Below are positions 43,564-53,936 of a stretch of DNA of 64,000 nt, one piece after another. Where the stretch lies: positions 248,001 through 312,000 of the forward strand of contig MEOK01000004.1 of assembly GCA_001769195.1 (NCBI GenBank), read 5' to 3'. The notes under the pieces were generated by a model, which saw only the letters and a list, made by a program, of their open reading frames with translations, was not told where the DNA came from and did no database searches. The translations under genes were made by a program, and so were the position numbers. Numbering within the stretch: the first letter of the stretch is position 1; each line of letters begins with the position of its first letter. This DNA is from Bacteroidetes bacterium GWF2_40_14. GTDB taxonomy: Bacteria > Bacteroidota > Bacteroidia > Bacteroidales > UBA932.

Positions 43564-46500
43564 TTATAAGTTAATGTTCACTCCAAAGATGTATGAGCTT
43601 GGATTGCGTATCCCAAGAGTTTCCGGGTCAACACCTACATCGTTCTTTATCCAAAGATATTTAGGATTATCTATCTGAAAACGAAGGCTAAGTCGGTTTA
43701 TTCCTGTCCCCAAAAACCACTTTTCAGGTAAATCATATCCTACAACAATATTACGAATCTTCAGAAATGCTGCCTCTTTTACCGAAATATCGGAATATCT
43801 GGGCTCCCAACCACTATCTGTTGATCCATAATGTCCTATACCAGGAGTATTAGTCTGTTTTTCCGGTGTCCATGCATTGAGGAAATAGCTTGCAATTGCT
43901 GAATATTGAACTCCGGATGTTTCAAGTTCTGCAAGAGCTCGCATTTTGTGTCCACCATAATACGACATCATAACATTAAGATTGAATCCTTTCCATGTAA
44001 AACGGTTCTCAATGCCTGAAACTACTTTTGGTTCACTTTGTCCTGAATACTCCATTATACTTATGCCACTGTTTTGTGCATTTGTGGATTTAACGCCATT
44101 TTCAATATACCATAATGTCTGACCTTTCTGTCCTTCCTGATCACTGATGCCAGCAAAACGCCATGACCAAAGGGCGCTGGTAGGGTAACCTACCAGATAT
44201 GGATTATCTATTAACTCTATAGCATTTGTTGAGGCGTTTTCAACATCAGTAACTTTGTTTTGGTTGTAGGAGAAGGTCAAACCTGTTGTCCAGCTGAAAC
44301 TGCCAGGGTTAAGTTCTCCGAACCAATCGTAATTTAGAGCAACCTCTATACCTTTATTGTGCATACTTGCCATATTTGCGAACATAGAGGTAAATCCTGT
44401 TGAAGGATCAAGTGTTTTGTTAGAAAATATATCCTTACCCACTTTATTATACAAATCAATTGATCCACGTAATCGGTTACCTGAAAGGGAATAGTCAAGT
44501 CCAATATTTGTGGTTCTGCTCTGTTCCCACTTCAGATTTGGGTTTGCCGGACTTTCAACCTCACTATAAGGGAGATTTGTGTATTGGTTAAAATCTGTTG
44601 AACTTGCAGTCATATAACTAGTAGCCCCCTGATAAATGTTACCTGTTACACCATAACTGGCACGCAGCTTTAAGAAGTTTATACAATTAATATTTTTTGC
44701 AAATGATTCATTATGGATATTCCATCCGGCACCGACTGACCAAAGCGGTTTTCCACGGAATTTGGAATTCAGACCATAGACATCGGCATAATCTTTTCTG
44801 AAAGAGCCAAACAGGTTATATTTTTCATCATAAGTATAGGTGAAATTGGCATAACCCGATCCATATCGGTGAAATTGTTCTAATACAATTCCCATCCCAT
44901 CTCGGAAATATGGGTTGAATACAAACTGATTTGCAGGGTAAGTACCTAACATATAATATGGAGCAGATGTTAAAAGACTAAGTGCTCCAAAGTCCATTGT
45001 TTGTGTTGAACTGTTTTGTAACTGTTCATCGTAACCCAAAACGAGTGATTTGGTACCATTGTATTTTGTCTGTCGAAACTCCAGCCCGGCAAGGGCTGTC
45101 ACAGTATGTTTGCCAAAAGAGGTTGAATAGTCAATCTGACCTCGGGCCGTCCAGTATTTGCCATCGGTATTAGTGGTTCGTAACATACCTCCCGTACGTG
45201 GGGTAAGATAAATAATCTTGCCGTTTTCCATAGTAGTATAGGCATTTCTAATAGAACGTGCAATATGACTTTCTGAATTTGCATGCCATTGGGTGGTAGT
45301 ATGCTCGTTTTCATAGACAAACTGAAGATTTGCAGTAAGTCCTTTTAATATTTTGAAAAGCAGATTCCCGTGATATCTGGTATTCTGACGATCGGTTGAC
45401 TGGGCATTATTGTAAAATTCTTCCTGAATATTTACTCCCAAATCATAAAGACCTTCTTCTCCTTTGCTGCTCCAGTATTGATTTCCATTATACCAGTAGT
45501 AGTAAGGTTTGGTTGTTCCATCGTTATTATAGAGAGTTTCATATGAGGGGTGGGCCCATGGATTAGCATGATTTGAATTTTCGTCATAACCTGCCTCTTT
45601 ACGTTTAATATATATTCCATTTATACCAAAAGTTGCAGTTAACCAGGGTGAAACTTCATAAATCCCTTTATAGCTTATGTTTAGCTGATTTTGGCCAGAA
45701 TTTATAATGCCATTATTATCCGATTTATAGTTAAATGTAAGATTACTTTGAAATTTTTCAGAACTGTTTCGTAAAGAAAGGTTATATTGTTGTCTGACCT
45801 GACGTCTGTAAATTGCCTCTCCGTACTCCTTTGCAAAGTTATTTTTCTTTAATCCATTCAGAACAGTATTTAACTGATCACGAGTAATCTTGTTTGTGGC
45901 AAGTTGATAATATGCATAATGTATTGGTGATATGCCACGAGATCCGCCTTCAATATCAGATTCGGTAGCTTGAACAGGGTTTGAAACCTCACCGTTATTA
46001 TTGAAGAAATAGTATTCATAATAATCAGATTCAACTTTCACCTGTTGTTCTGCATCCATGTAGAAGTTATCGGCATAGTTCATGTTTCTTTTATCGAAGA
46101 TTGAGAGGTTGGATGAGAAATCTATGTCGATTTTCCCTTTTTTGCGTGCTTTTTTTGTTGTTATTACAATAATACCGTTTGATGCGCGTGCACCATAGAT
46201 GGCTGTTGAAGCTGCATCCTTCAATACGTTTACGCTTTCAATATCATAGGGGTTCAAATCCTCAATCTTACCTTCGATAGGCATACCGTCCACAACCAGC
46301 AATGGATTGGTTGCAGCGTAAAGTGAACTTGTACCACGGATAGTAGTCTTGCCACCGTATGTACTCAAACCTGCCACGCGCCCTTCAAGGTTGTTCATTA
46401 TATTGGCGGTATAACGCTCATCTATTTTCGCAGACGAAATTGAAGCAATGGCACCAGTTACCCTCTCTTTAGGCATATCCTGGTAACCTGTAACAACAAT

Positions 46501-47091
46501 ATTTTCAAGCAATATTATGCTGGAACTGAGATTGATGATGAGGTTGCTGCTCTTACCTACTGTCACCTCTTTTGTCTCCATTCCTATAGAAGAGATAATA
46601 AGAACATCTCCCTCCTTTGCCTCAATCTGGAACTTTCCGCTTAAATCGCTTGAGACAAACTTCTTGTTGTTCCTGTTCCTTATTGTCACTCCGGGAATAG
46701 TCTCACCAGTATCATCCCGAACGACACCGTTAATCAACACAGATTTTTCCGGAGCTGCCACAGGTGCCACTGCGGCAGGAGAAAGAGCAATGTTTTTGCC
46801 CTCTATCCTGTAGCTGATTTTCTTGTCGCCAAACAACTGGTTAAGGACAGATGCAAGGTTCTGGTTCTCGCATTTGATAGTTACAGGCTGACTGATCTCC
46901 TTAAGCATGTCGGAATAGACAAACTTGTAGTCTGTAGCCTTTGTAATTGCAGCCAACACCTCTTTAAGGGGCCTGTTCCGCATGTCGAGAGAGATGTTGT
47001 TTTGTGCTGCCATGCTTAGAGTAATAAAACAAAAAAACAAGACAAACAACAGTTTTTGCCTTGTTAATGCACAAATAAGTTTTTTATTCAT
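43564..47091 (-). CDS. SusC/RagA-family transporter with STN signalling domain (second locus)
   Basis: A 1175-aa protein: signal peptide (about 1-29, AAQ), then a secretin/TonB short N-terminal (STN) domain at about 32-105 ('LDMRNRPLKEVLAAITKATDYKFVYSD'). A carboxypeptidase-regulatory-like domain follows ('LINGVVRDDTGETIPGVTI'), then TonB-box-like 'ENIVVTGYQDMPKERVTGA', the plug ('TNPLLVVDGMPIEG') and a barrel ending YIFGVNINL. The STN domain is the part that talks to a FecR anti-sigma factor when ligand is bound, and the FecR gene lies 57 nt upstream. This is a trans-envelope signalling transporter. Confidence 0.95.
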   Translation of the reverse strand: MNKKLICALTRQKLLFVLFFCFITLSMAAQNNISLDMRNRPLKEVLAAITKATDYKFVYSDMLKEISQPVTIKCENQNLASVLNQLFGDKKISYRIEGKNIALSPAAVAPVAAPEKSVLINGVVRDDTGETIPGVTIRNRNNKKFVSSDLSGKFQIEAKEGDVLIISSIGMETKEVTVGKSSNLIINLSSSIILLENIVVTGYQDMPKERVTGAIASISSAKIDERYTANIMNNLEGRVAGLSTYGGKTTIRGTSSLYAATNPLLVVDGMPIEGKIEDLNPYDIESVNVLKDAASTAIYGARASNGIIVITTKKARKKGKIDIDFSSNLSIFDKRNMNYADNFYMDAEQQVKVESDYYEYYFFNNNGEVSNPVQATESDIEGGSRGISPIHYAYYQLATNKITRDQLNTVLNGLKKNNFAKEYGEAIYRRQVRQQYNLSLRNSSEKFQSNLTFNYKSDNNGIINSGQNQLNISYKGIYEVSPWLTATFGINGIYIKRKEAGYDENSNHANPWAHPSYETLYNNDGTTKPYYYWYNGNQYWSSKGEEGLYDLGVNIQEEFYNNAQSTDRQNTRYHGNLLFKILKGLTANLQFVYENEHTTTQWHANSESHIARSIRNAYTTMENGKIIYLTPRTGGMLRTTNTDGKYWTARGQIDYSTSFGKHTVTALAGLEFRQTKYNGTKSLVLGYDEQLQNSSTQTMDFGALSLLTSAPYYMLGTYPANQFVFNPYFRDGMGIVLEQFHRYGSGYANFTYTYDEKYNLFGSFRKDYADVYGLNSKFRGKPLWSVGAGWNIHNESFAKNINCINFLKLRASYGVTGNIYQGATSYMTASSTDFNQYTNLPYSEVESPANPNLKWEQSRTTNIGLDYSLSGNRLRGSIDLYNKVGKDIFSNKTLDPSTGFTSMFANMASMHNKGIEVALNYDWFGELNPGSFSWTTGLTFSYNQNKVTDVENASTNAIELIDNPYLVGYPTSALWSWRFAGISDQEGQKGQTLWYIENGVKSTNAQNSGISIMEYSGQSEPKVVSGIENRFTWKGFNLNVMMSYYGGHKMRALAELETSGVQYSAIASYFLNAWTPEKQTNTPGIGHYGSTDSGWEPRYSDISVKEAAFLKIRNIVVGYDLPEKWFLGTGINRLSLRFQIDNPKYLWIKNDVGVDPETLGIRNPSSYIFGVNINL

Positions 47092-47148
47092 AAATTTAAA
47101 ATTTGGATATACACTTATAACAAGTTTGTGGTATGGTATCCCTAAATT

Positions 47149-48243
47149 TCAAATGTTTCTTACCCTCAAATATGCTATATTATCAACAATATTGTAATCC
47201 ACCGGAGAGGTGAATTTTATCAGCTCAAGGACCTGTACCAGAGACTCTGCATTGAACGAACCGGTAAACTTGTGTCTGAGGATAGCGTTATCGGAAACTA
47301 CAATTTTTGCCCCGTGCCACCTTTCCAGCATTTTCACAACCTCACTCATTGGTGTCTCATCAAAAACGAGTTCCCCTCTTTTCCATGCAACTTTTTTTGT
47401 TGTGTCTGCATTATGGCTTATCAATTCCACTCCGTTCCTGTTGAAGATAACAGTTTCATTGGGAACCATTTCAATTGTCTGCTGTACCATTGCGCCTCCG
47501 TTTCCTTTCACCTCCTTGGCAAGCTGTATCTTCCCGGTGAAAAGCGTGGCCTGTTCTGAGTCATCGTTATTGTATGATTTTATATGAAATTTTGTTCCCA
47601 TAACTTTTACCGTCATTCCTTTGGCAGTAGTAACCACCATTGGTCTTTCGCTGTTTTTTGCTACTTCAAAAAATCCTTCTCCTTCAAATCTTATCTGTCT
47701 GGAATCACTTGAGAAGTGTTCGGGAAATATGATTTTTGAATCGGAGTTGAGCCATACAACAGTACTGTCTTCCAGCACTATTTTGCCCTTTACCCCTCTT
47801 TCGGTATAGAAGGTGTTAATCACATCAGTTTTGGGACCAATTGTCAAAGAAGATGTAGTGACCATCTCTTCTTTTGCATCAGAATTGAATTGGTATAAAT
47901 TCAGCAAAACAGACAACAACAGCAGAGTTGCGGCTGCAACCACTACTGCGAAATAATACTTGCCGGTCTTCATTTTTGGTGATTGTTGCGAAATATTGCC
48001 TCTGAACTCCTCTTTGTTTTTCCCCCTGATTTTTTCCTTTACATCGAGCAGCCTATCTCGTATCTCTTCCTTAGAAAAAATGTGCAGGCTATCTTTTGAC
48101 ATATCCTGAGAAACGACCAGATTCATAAGGTTAATGTAGTAAGATTCGTTCATCTTGCTGCTGCTTATCCACTCAGTAACCTCCTTCCGCTCCCGTTCAG
48201 TTGCCTCTCCAACTATATGTTTTATTAGTAATCTTTTGTTCAT
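47149..48243 (-). CDS. FecR-family anti-sigma factor
   Basis: A 364-aa single-pass inner-membrane protein. The cytoplasmic part (1-96, 'WISSSKMNESYYINLMNLV') binds the sigma factor, and a TM helix spans about 97-118. The FecR domain is at about 140-240 ('TERGVKGKIVLEDSTVVWLNSDSKIIFPEHF'), followed by a DUF4974 end ('LVFDETPMSEVVKMLERWHGAKIVV'). It starts 12 nt after the sigma gene. It would hold the sigma factor until the STN domain of the SusC protein signals ligand, and then release or activate it. Confidence 0.95.
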   Translation of the reverse strand: MNKRLLIKHIVGEATERERKEVTEWISSSKMNESYYINLMNLVVSQDMSKDSLHIFSKEEIRDRLLDVKEKIRGKNKEEFRGNISQQSPKMKTGKYYFAVVVAAATLLLLSVLLNLYQFNSDAKEEMVTTSSLTIGPKTDVINTFYTERGVKGKIVLEDSTVVWLNSDSKIIFPEHFSSDSRQIRFEGEGFFEVAKNSERPMVVTTAKGMTVKVMGTKFHIKSYNNDDSEQATLFTGKIQLAKEVKGNGGAMVQQTIEMVPNETVIFNRNGVELISHNADTTKKVAWKRGELVFDETPMSEVVKMLERWHGAKIVVSDNAILRHKFTGSFNAESLVQVLELIKFTSPVDYNIVDNIAYLRVRNI

Positions 48244-48255
48244 CGCCGGTTTGCT

Positions 48256-48801
48256 TTAATGTCCGTTAAAATAATCCTTCAGGTTTTTCCTAAGTACTCT
48301 CAAGGCCGACATAATCCTGTATTCCACAGTTTTTACCGATACTCCCATAATTTGTGCAATCTCTTCATTCTTTTTGCACCCGTAACGGCTCATTTGAAAG
48401 AACTCTTTTGTCTTTGGTGTCATCTCGGTCAGACTCTTTCTTACAAGAAATTCTATCTCTCTGTAAAGTACTGTGCTCATTGTGCTGCATTCCAGGGCTC
48501 TGGATGCTGTCAGCATCTCTTCTTTCTGGAGATGTGTACTATGTTTGGTCTTTACAATTTCTCTGTTCAGGTAATTTATTGTTTTGTTCTTTGCTACAAA
48601 TAAAAGATATGGAAGGGGTATTCTGCATTCGTCTACCTTTGATAAGTTTTCCCAGAATGTTATATACGTATCCTGGGCAATGTTCTCTGCCACGGACCAG
48701 TCTTTACAGTAACGGTATATGTACAGAACCACACGCTCATAATATAAATTAAAAGCTGAATCAAAAAAATCCTGACCTTGTGATTCTTTAATATTGTTCA
48801 T
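48256..48801 (-). CDS. ECF RNA polymerase sigma factor, Bacteroides expansion type
   Basis: A 181-aa sigma-70 family protein with region 2 ('FDSAFNLYYERVVLYIYRYCKDWSVAENIAQDTYITFWEN', 10-50) and region 4 ('RKSLTEMTPKTKEFFQMSRYGCKKNEEIAQIMGVSVKTVEYRIMSALRVLRKNL'). It has the features of the Bacteroidota FecI-like expansion family. Immediate FecR and STN-SusC neighbours show it drives expression of the second SusCD pair on ligand sensing. It is more than 37 kb from the Cas12f-like gene and has its own anti-sigma partner, so I do not link the two. Confidence 0.95.
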   Translation of the reverse strand: MNNIKESQGQDFFDSAFNLYYERVVLYIYRYCKDWSVAENIAQDTYITFWENLSKVDECRIPLPYLLFVAKNKTINYLNREIVKTKHSTHLQKEEMLTASRALECSTMSTVLYREIEFLVRKSLTEMTPKTKEFFQMSRYGCKKNEEIAQIMGVSVKTVEYRIMSALRVLRKNLKDYFNGH

Positions 48802-48860
48802 TAACTCTTATTATACTAACAATCTCAGCCGGTCAATCCCTAAAGTGGACTTTGTAAAAA

Positions 48861-50972
48861 CTACTGCATAGTCTTGCCGCTCATTCCAAGTTTTTCGAGA
48901 AGAGCCTCTGGTTTTGGGTCACGACCCCTGAAGTTGCGATAGAGTATATCAGGATCCATCAAATTACCCTTAGAAAGGATATTGTTTTTGAATGCATCTG
49001 CTGCCTCACGGCTGAATATACCTTTTTCCAGGAACAGTGAGAAAGCATCTGCCTCCAGAACCTCTGCCCATTTATAGCTATAGTAACCTGCAGAGTATCC
49101 ACCAGCAAATATATGGCTGAAGGAGGTTGAGAAACATGTCGAATCTACAAGTGGCAGCAGTTGTGTCGGTTTCATGGCATTGCGTTCAAAATCAACCACA
49201 CTCTTGTCTGTCATAGAGCTAAGAGAGTGCCAGGCCATATCGATAATTCCAAATGAGAGTTGTCTCACGCTGGTGTATCCGCTAAGGTAGTTCTTGGCTT
49301 TGATGATTTTCTGAACAAGCTCCTGAGGAATTGCCTCACCGGTCTTGTAGTGTCTGGCAAACGATGAAAGGAACTCGCTTTCTGTTGCCCAGTTCTCCAT
49401 TATCTGAGAAGGAAGTTCCACGAAGTCACGTGCTACATTGGTGCCTGTAAGCGATGGGTATTTTCCCTCTGCAAGCATGCCATGAAGCGCATGTCCGAAT
49501 TCATGCAGGAACGTTGTCAGTTCATCAAATGTGAGTAAAGAAGGGTCGGTTTCTGTAGGTTTTGTAAAGTTGAGAGTGAGGGTGACAAAAGGTCTTACCT
49601 CTTCTCCTTTGTATACATAAGATTCCCTGAAGCTGGTCATCCATGCCCCTCCCCGTTTGCTTTCACGTGGAAAATAGTCGACGTAAAGCAAAGAGATGAA
49701 TTTGCCGTTGCTGTCATATACCTCAAACGCCTTCACATCCTTGTGGTAAACAGGTATTGAGCTGTTCTCCTTGAATTTTAGACCATACAAAGTGTCTGCC
49801 AGATGAAAAACTGCTTTCTCAACATTTTCAAGTTTGAAATACGGTTTAAGAAGCTCGTCGTTAATGGCGAATTTCTCATTTTTGTACTTCTCAGAATAGT
49901 AACTGAAGTCCCAAGGCATCAATTCACCTTTAAAACCATTTGCATTTGCATATTTCTGAATCTCCAGAAGATCCTTCTTTGCATAAGGCATAAACTTAAC
50001 CAGAAGGTCCTGCAGAAAATTATTAACAGTTGCCTGATTCTTAGCCATATTATTAGATAGGACAAAGTCGGCGTGTGAAGGATAACCCAGAAGATTAGCC
50101 ATCTTGAGCCTTAGACCGGCAATCTTTTTAACATTATCCTGATTGTCAAACTCATCGTTGAATGATTTACTGCTACCTGCTTTCCAAATCTTCTCCTTGA
50201 GTTCGCGGTTCTCGCTGTACTGCATGAAAGGACCGTAGCTTGGAGCTTGGAGGGTGAATGCCCATCCTGTCAGAGATTTTGCTTTTGCATCTGCAGCTCC
50301 CATGTCAATCACGAACTGAGGAAGACCCTTAAGCTGAGCACTATCTGTAATGTTAAGGACGAACTTATTTGTAGCGGCAAGCACATTCTGTCCAAATTTG
50401 AGTCCCAGCATTGAGAGTTCAGTATTTATCTCCCTGTATTTAAGCTTGTCCTCTGCAGAGAGGTTTGCTCCATTACGAGTGAAACTCTTGTAAGTTTCGT
50501 CGAGAAGCCTCATCTGTTCAGCATCCAGTCCGGATGAATCCTTTGCATCATATACAGTTTTGACCCTGCCAAACAATTTCTCATTTAGCATTATGTCATT
50601 TGAATACCCAGTAAGTACAGGAGAAATCTCCAAAGCCAGAGCCTGCATTACAGAATCTGTATTTGATTCGTTTAATGAGAAGAAGATTGCACCTATATTG
50701 GAGAGTTTCCTGCTGGAAAATTCAAGAGCCTCAATAGTGTTCTCAAATGTAGGATCGTCAGCATTGTTTACAATTGAATCTACCTTGGCCCTTGCTTCTG
50801 CAATAGCAGCTTCAAAGGCAGGTTTATAGTGTTTGTTGCTTATTTTGTCAAAAGCAGGGGCGCCGTATGGATTTTGCGTTAATACCAATAGTGGGTTATC
50901 AGCCATTTTAGTTTTACAAGATTGAAAAATTATGAGGGATAACCCGACTATTACAATTCCGAATTTGTTCAT
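48861..50972 (-). CDS. M3-family oligopeptidase (Dcp/OpdA-like) lipoprotein
   Basis: A 703-aa protein starting at ATG 50972 (the ORF extends two codons upstream to a TTG). Lipobox IIFQSC, Cys19. The zinc motif is in 'FLHEFGHALHGMLAEGKYPSLTGTNVARDFVELPSQ' with HEFGH near 490; the downstream Glu (FVELPSQ) is the third ligand. M3 peptidases cut short peptides, and Dcp types release C-terminal dipeptides. An exported M3 together with S46 and M16 enzymes fits stepwise peptide degradation in the envelope. It follows the coiled-coil lipoprotein gene by 9 nt. Confidence 0.92.
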   Translation of the reverse strand: MNKFGIVIVGLSLIIFQSCKTKMADNPLLVLTQNPYGAPAFDKISNKHYKPAFEAAIAEARAKVDSIVNNADDPTFENTIEALEFSSRKLSNIGAIFFSLNESNTDSVMQALALEISPVLTGYSNDIMLNEKLFGRVKTVYDAKDSSGLDAEQMRLLDETYKSFTRNGANLSAEDKLKYREINTELSMLGLKFGQNVLAATNKFVLNITDSAQLKGLPQFVIDMGAADAKAKSLTGWAFTLQAPSYGPFMQYSENRELKEKIWKAGSSKSFNDEFDNQDNVKKIAGLRLKMANLLGYPSHADFVLSNNMAKNQATVNNFLQDLLVKFMPYAKKDLLEIQKYANANGFKGELMPWDFSYYSEKYKNEKFAINDELLKPYFKLENVEKAVFHLADTLYGLKFKENSSIPVYHKDVKAFEVYDSNGKFISLLYVDYFPRESKRGGAWMTSFRESYVYKGEEVRPFVTLTLNFTKPTETDPSLLTFDELTTFLHEFGHALHGMLAEGKYPSLTGTNVARDFVELPSQIMENWATESEFLSSFARHYKTGEAIPQELVQKIIKAKNYLSGYTSVRQLSFGIIDMAWHSLSSMTDKSVVDFERNAMKPTQLLPLVDSTCFSTSFSHIFAGGYSAGYYSYKWAEVLEADAFSLFLEKGIFSREAADAFKNNILSKGNLMDPDILYRNFRGRDPKPEALLEKLGMSGKTMQ

Positions 50973-50981
50973 AAACAACTA

Positions 50982-51878
50982 TTACAGGGTTTGAACAACT
51001 AAATATTTTGTCTGTTCCCAGAATGCTTTAGGATCTGAAATCTTTAGGATCTGCATTCCATTAGCATCTACTTCGAGAGAGTAAGTTCCTGTAGGATGAA
51101 CCGATAACACTTTTGCTTTCTTTGCATTTAGAGCAATCTCAGTAACCTCCCTTATGTCAATTTTCACAAATGCCGATTGTTCTGCCTGATAAGAAATCTT
51201 TGCAGACCTGAAAAGACCACCTTTAGACATTACATTTGCAGCAATAAGTTCTGATTTGGTTCCAACAATGTAATATGATGTGTTAATCTGTGCATCCTGA
51301 GTAGAAATTGTCTCTTTTTGTGCTGAAGATTCATCGCTTAGGCTGGATACATCACGCCTTAGAGTTGATACAGTTTCGTCAAGGCTGGCAATTTGCTGAC
51401 CCTTAACCTTTAACTGATTGTCTTTTTCTGCAAGTTGCCTCCCAAGGTCATCAATAAGCTGAGATTTTGTCTCAAGCTCCTGAGTTAATGCAGCAAGACG
51501 TTTCTTGAATTGAGAAGACTGTATTCTATTGTCGTTCTTTAGTCTGTCAATTTGTTTCTTGTAATTTGTAATTGCTTCACCAATTGCAGCAACGTCAGAT
51601 TTAAGTTGTTCCCTTGAGTTTGCCTGAACTTCGGCTCCACCTTTCTGTGATTGTAAAACAAGAATATTCTCTGCTTCACGGATAGATTTAAGACCATTTT
51701 CTACTTCATTGAGTGTAGCAAAAACCTCTTCAAATTCTGCGCTTTTAGCAGTTGAACTTACAGTCAGGGAATCCATCCTTGCCTGAAGAGCTTTGTATTT
51801 ACCTGAGCTCTCTACACAAGAATTTAGTGATATGGCGAAAATTGCCATAACGGAAAAAATAAAAACATTTTTCATCAT
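50982..51878 (-). CDS. Coiled-coil lipoprotein of unknown function
   Basis: A 298-aa lipoprotein (SLNSC, Cys21; start could be Met2). Residues about 30-200 are a long heptad-rich coiled coil ('YKKQIDRLKNDNRIQSSQFKKRLAALTQELETKSQLIDDLGRQLAEKDNQL'). The C-terminal domain (about 205-298) begins 'SYYIVGTKSELIAANVMSKGGLF' and ends with a beta-rich part. The end part resembles conserved Bacteroidota lipoproteins without assigned function. It probably stands in the periplasm attached to the membrane. First gene of a two-gene unit with the M3 peptidase. Confidence 0.75.
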   Translation of the reverse strand: MMKNVFIFSVMAIFAISLNSCVESSGKYKALQARMDSLTVSSTAKSAEFEEVFATLNEVENGLKSIREAENILVLQSQKGGAEVQANSREQLKSDVAAIGEAITNYKKQIDRLKNDNRIQSSQFKKRLAALTQELETKSQLIDDLGRQLAEKDNQLKVKGQQIASLDETVSTLRRDVSSLSDESSAQKETISTQDAQINTSYYIVGTKSELIAANVMSKGGLFRSAKISYQAEQSAFVKIDIREVTEIALNAKKAKVLSVHPTGTYSLEVDANGMQILKISDPKAFWEQTKYLVVQTL

Positions 51879-51925
51879 ATTGATTATTAGTTATTTATGC
51901 GCGTTGTTAAAAGTAAAATTTGCTT

Positions 51926-51933
51926 CAAATGTA
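51926..51933 (-). promoter_or_regulatory. -7 element for the coiled-coil lipoprotein/M3 unit
   Basis: On the minus strand TACATTTG matches TAnnTTTG, about 47 nt upstream of the lipoprotein ATG. A matching TTTG at 19-21 nt is not evident. Confidence 0.4.
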
Positions 51934-52057
51934 GGCATAATTTCGGATAGTGTATTAAAATATCTTTTTCAAAAATTAATTTATCTAAAACCAGAGACGA
52001 TTCTGAGATTCACATTGTTATTTTGTGGTGTATTAACAATAAATTACAATTTCAGTT

Positions 52058-52402
52058 ATGGAAAAGTCTTTAAATCATGTGGAGTTGAGAGGAAATGTAG
52101 GTTTTGACCCTAAAATCACACCTCTGGAAGATGGCGGTTTAGTAATGAGACTATCGCTTGCAACAAATGAATCATTTAAAAACAGAAAAGGAGAGTGGCA
52201 GGAGGAGACAGTATGGCACAGTGTTGTTGCCTGGAACTCAAAAGGGATGCCTGACTTTGCCCAGATAAAGAAGGGTCATTTTCTCTCTGTTCTTGGCAAG
52301 ATCAAGCCCGTTCAGTATCAGACAAAGACAGGTGTGGACAAGCAGACATATGAGATAGTTGCTTATAATATAAAGCAAGGAGTTCCAGATAAGGCGGAAT
52401 AA
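52058..52402 (+). CDS. Single-stranded DNA-binding protein (OB fold, no acidic tail)
   Basis: A 114-aa OB-fold protein: '[33 protein letters not shown]', '[35 protein letters not shown]', '[12 protein letters not shown]'. It is the size of the core SSB domain only; the acidic C-terminal tail that recruits partners in the replicative SSB is missing. It may be a second, specialised SSB rather than the housekeeping one. It lies 37 nt before cysS on the same strand. Confidence 0.88.
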   Translation: MEKSLNHVELRGNVGFDPKITPLEDGGLVMRLSLATNESFKNRKGEWQEETVWHSVVAWNSKGMPDFAQIKKGHFLSVLGKIKPVQYQTKTGVDKQTYEIVAYNIKQGVPDKAE

Positions 52403-52439
52403 AAATAATGTTGTATTTTTACGCTCAAATAGCGTAAGA

Positions 52440-53909
52440 ATGCGAGAATTTATTTTATACAACACTCTGTCAAGAAAAAAAGAGGTTTTTGTACCACTCA
52501 CTTCAGGTATGGTCGGGCTATATGTCTGCGGACCAACCGTATATGGAGATGCCCATCTGGGCCATGCAAGGCCCGGTATTACATATGATGTTCTGGTTAG
52601 GTTTTTCAGGCACCTTGGCTACAAAGTAAGGTATGTAAGAAATATTACTGATGTAGGCCATCTTGAGAACGATTCAGATTCGGGAGAGGATAAGATTGCC
52701 CGGAAAGCCAGGCTGGAACAGCTGGAGCCAATGGAGATAGTACAGCACTATACAATCAGGTATCATGAGGCAATGAAGCTGCTAAACACATTGCCACCAA
52801 GTATAGAACCAAGAGCCTCTGGCCATATAATAGAACAGATTTCGCTTGTAGGTGAGATAATGGACAAAGGTTTTGCATATGTAAGCAACGGATCTGTTTA
52901 CTTCGACGTTGAGGCATACAACAAGATTTATCCCTACGGAATATTGTCGGGCAGGCTGCTCGAGGACCTGCAGTCAAACTCAAGGGTTCTTGAAGGCCAG
53001 GAGGACAAGAAATCTTCGTTCGACTTTGCTCTGTGGAAAAAAGCAGCTCCTGAACACATCATGAAATGGCCATCGCCATGGAGCGAAGGTTTTCCGGGCT
53101 GGCACCTGGAGTGTTCTGCAATGAGTGCGAAATATCTGGGAGAGAATTTCGATATTCACGGAGGGGGAATGGATCTTCTCTTTCCTCACCATGAGTGCGA
53201 ACTTGCCCAGAATACAGCAGCAAGGGGCAAGGGAGGAGTGAAATACTGGATGCACAACAACATGATCACTATAAATGGTCAGAAGATGGGCAAGTCACTG
53301 GGTAATTTTATTACTCTGGAAGAACTGTTCACGGGTTCGCACAAGATTCTCACCCAGTCATATTCGCCAATGACCATAAGGTTTTTCATACTTCAGGCAC
53401 ACTACAGGAGCACACTGGACTTCAGCAACGAAGCTCTTCAGGCAGCAGAAAAAGGGCTTAAGAGAATGATGCAGGCAGCCAGAGATGTTAACAGCCTGAC
53501 AATTTCTCCAGATGCAGAACCAATTCTTGTATTGAAAGATGTTACAGAGGGAGTCTATACAGCCCTTTGCGATGACATGAACACACCAATAGCTATGGCT
53601 CATCTTTTTGAGGCCGTCAGAATAGTGAATCTTGTAAAGGATAAGCAGATAAAGATAAATGCCGTTGACAAAGAGACTCTTGCAAGGCTTTTTGAAGAGA
53701 TTGCAATAGGCGTTCTTGGTCTGACCGATGAACAGTCGGAATCCGGAAGCGGAGATGTGCTTAATGGCGTAATAGATATGATTCTGGAAATGAGGCGGCA
53801 GGCAAAGGCAAACAAAGATTTTTCAGCCAGCGACCAGATAAGGGATAAGTTAAACTCTCTTGGTATCCAAATCAAGGATACCAAGGAGGGAACCGATTGG
53901 AGTTTGTAG
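52440..53909 (+). CDS. cysS: Cysteinyl-tRNA synthetase
   Basis: A 489-aa class-I synthetase that charges tRNA-Cys. HIGH-type motif 'AHLGHARP' is near residue 36, after 'YVCGPTVYG' with the first zinc Cys. The other zinc ligands are in 'WHLECSAM' and '[10 protein letters not shown]', and the KMSKS-type loop is 'KMGKSLGNF'. The C-terminal DALR-like helical domain is complete ('[31 protein letters not shown]'). The protein is a little longer than E. coli CysS. The ATG at 52440 is supported by alignment of the N-terminal strand. Confidence 0.97.
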   Translation: MREFILYNTLSRKKEVFVPLTSGMVGLYVCGPTVYGDAHLGHARPGITYDVLVRFFRHLGYKVRYVRNITDVGHLENDSDSGEDKIARKARLEQLEPMEIVQHYTIRYHEAMKLLNTLPPSIEPRASGHIIEQISLVGEIMDKGFAYVSNGSVYFDVEAYNKIYPYGILSGRLLEDLQSNSRVLEGQEDKKSSFDFALWKKAAPEHIMKWPSPWSEGFPGWHLECSAMSAKYLGENFDIHGGGMDLLFPHHECELAQNTAARGKGGVKYWMHNNMITINGQKMGKSLGNFITLEELFTGSHKILTQSYSPMTIRFFILQAHYRSTLDFSNEALQAAEKGLKRMMQAARDVNSLTISPDAEPILVLKDVTEGVYTALCDDMNTPIAMAHLFEAVRIVNLVKDKQIKINAVDKETLARLFEEIAIGVLGLTDEQSESGSGDVLNGVIDMILEMRRQAKANKDFSASDQIRDKLNSLGIQIKDTKEGTDWSL

Positions 53910-53936
53910 AGCATTTTTATTTTAAAATTATACAAT

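Noticed and set aside
48256-48801. The ECF sigma factor as partner of the dead Cas12f protein
   Set aside because: It is 38 kb away and has its own FecR and STN-SusC, a complete standard cascade.
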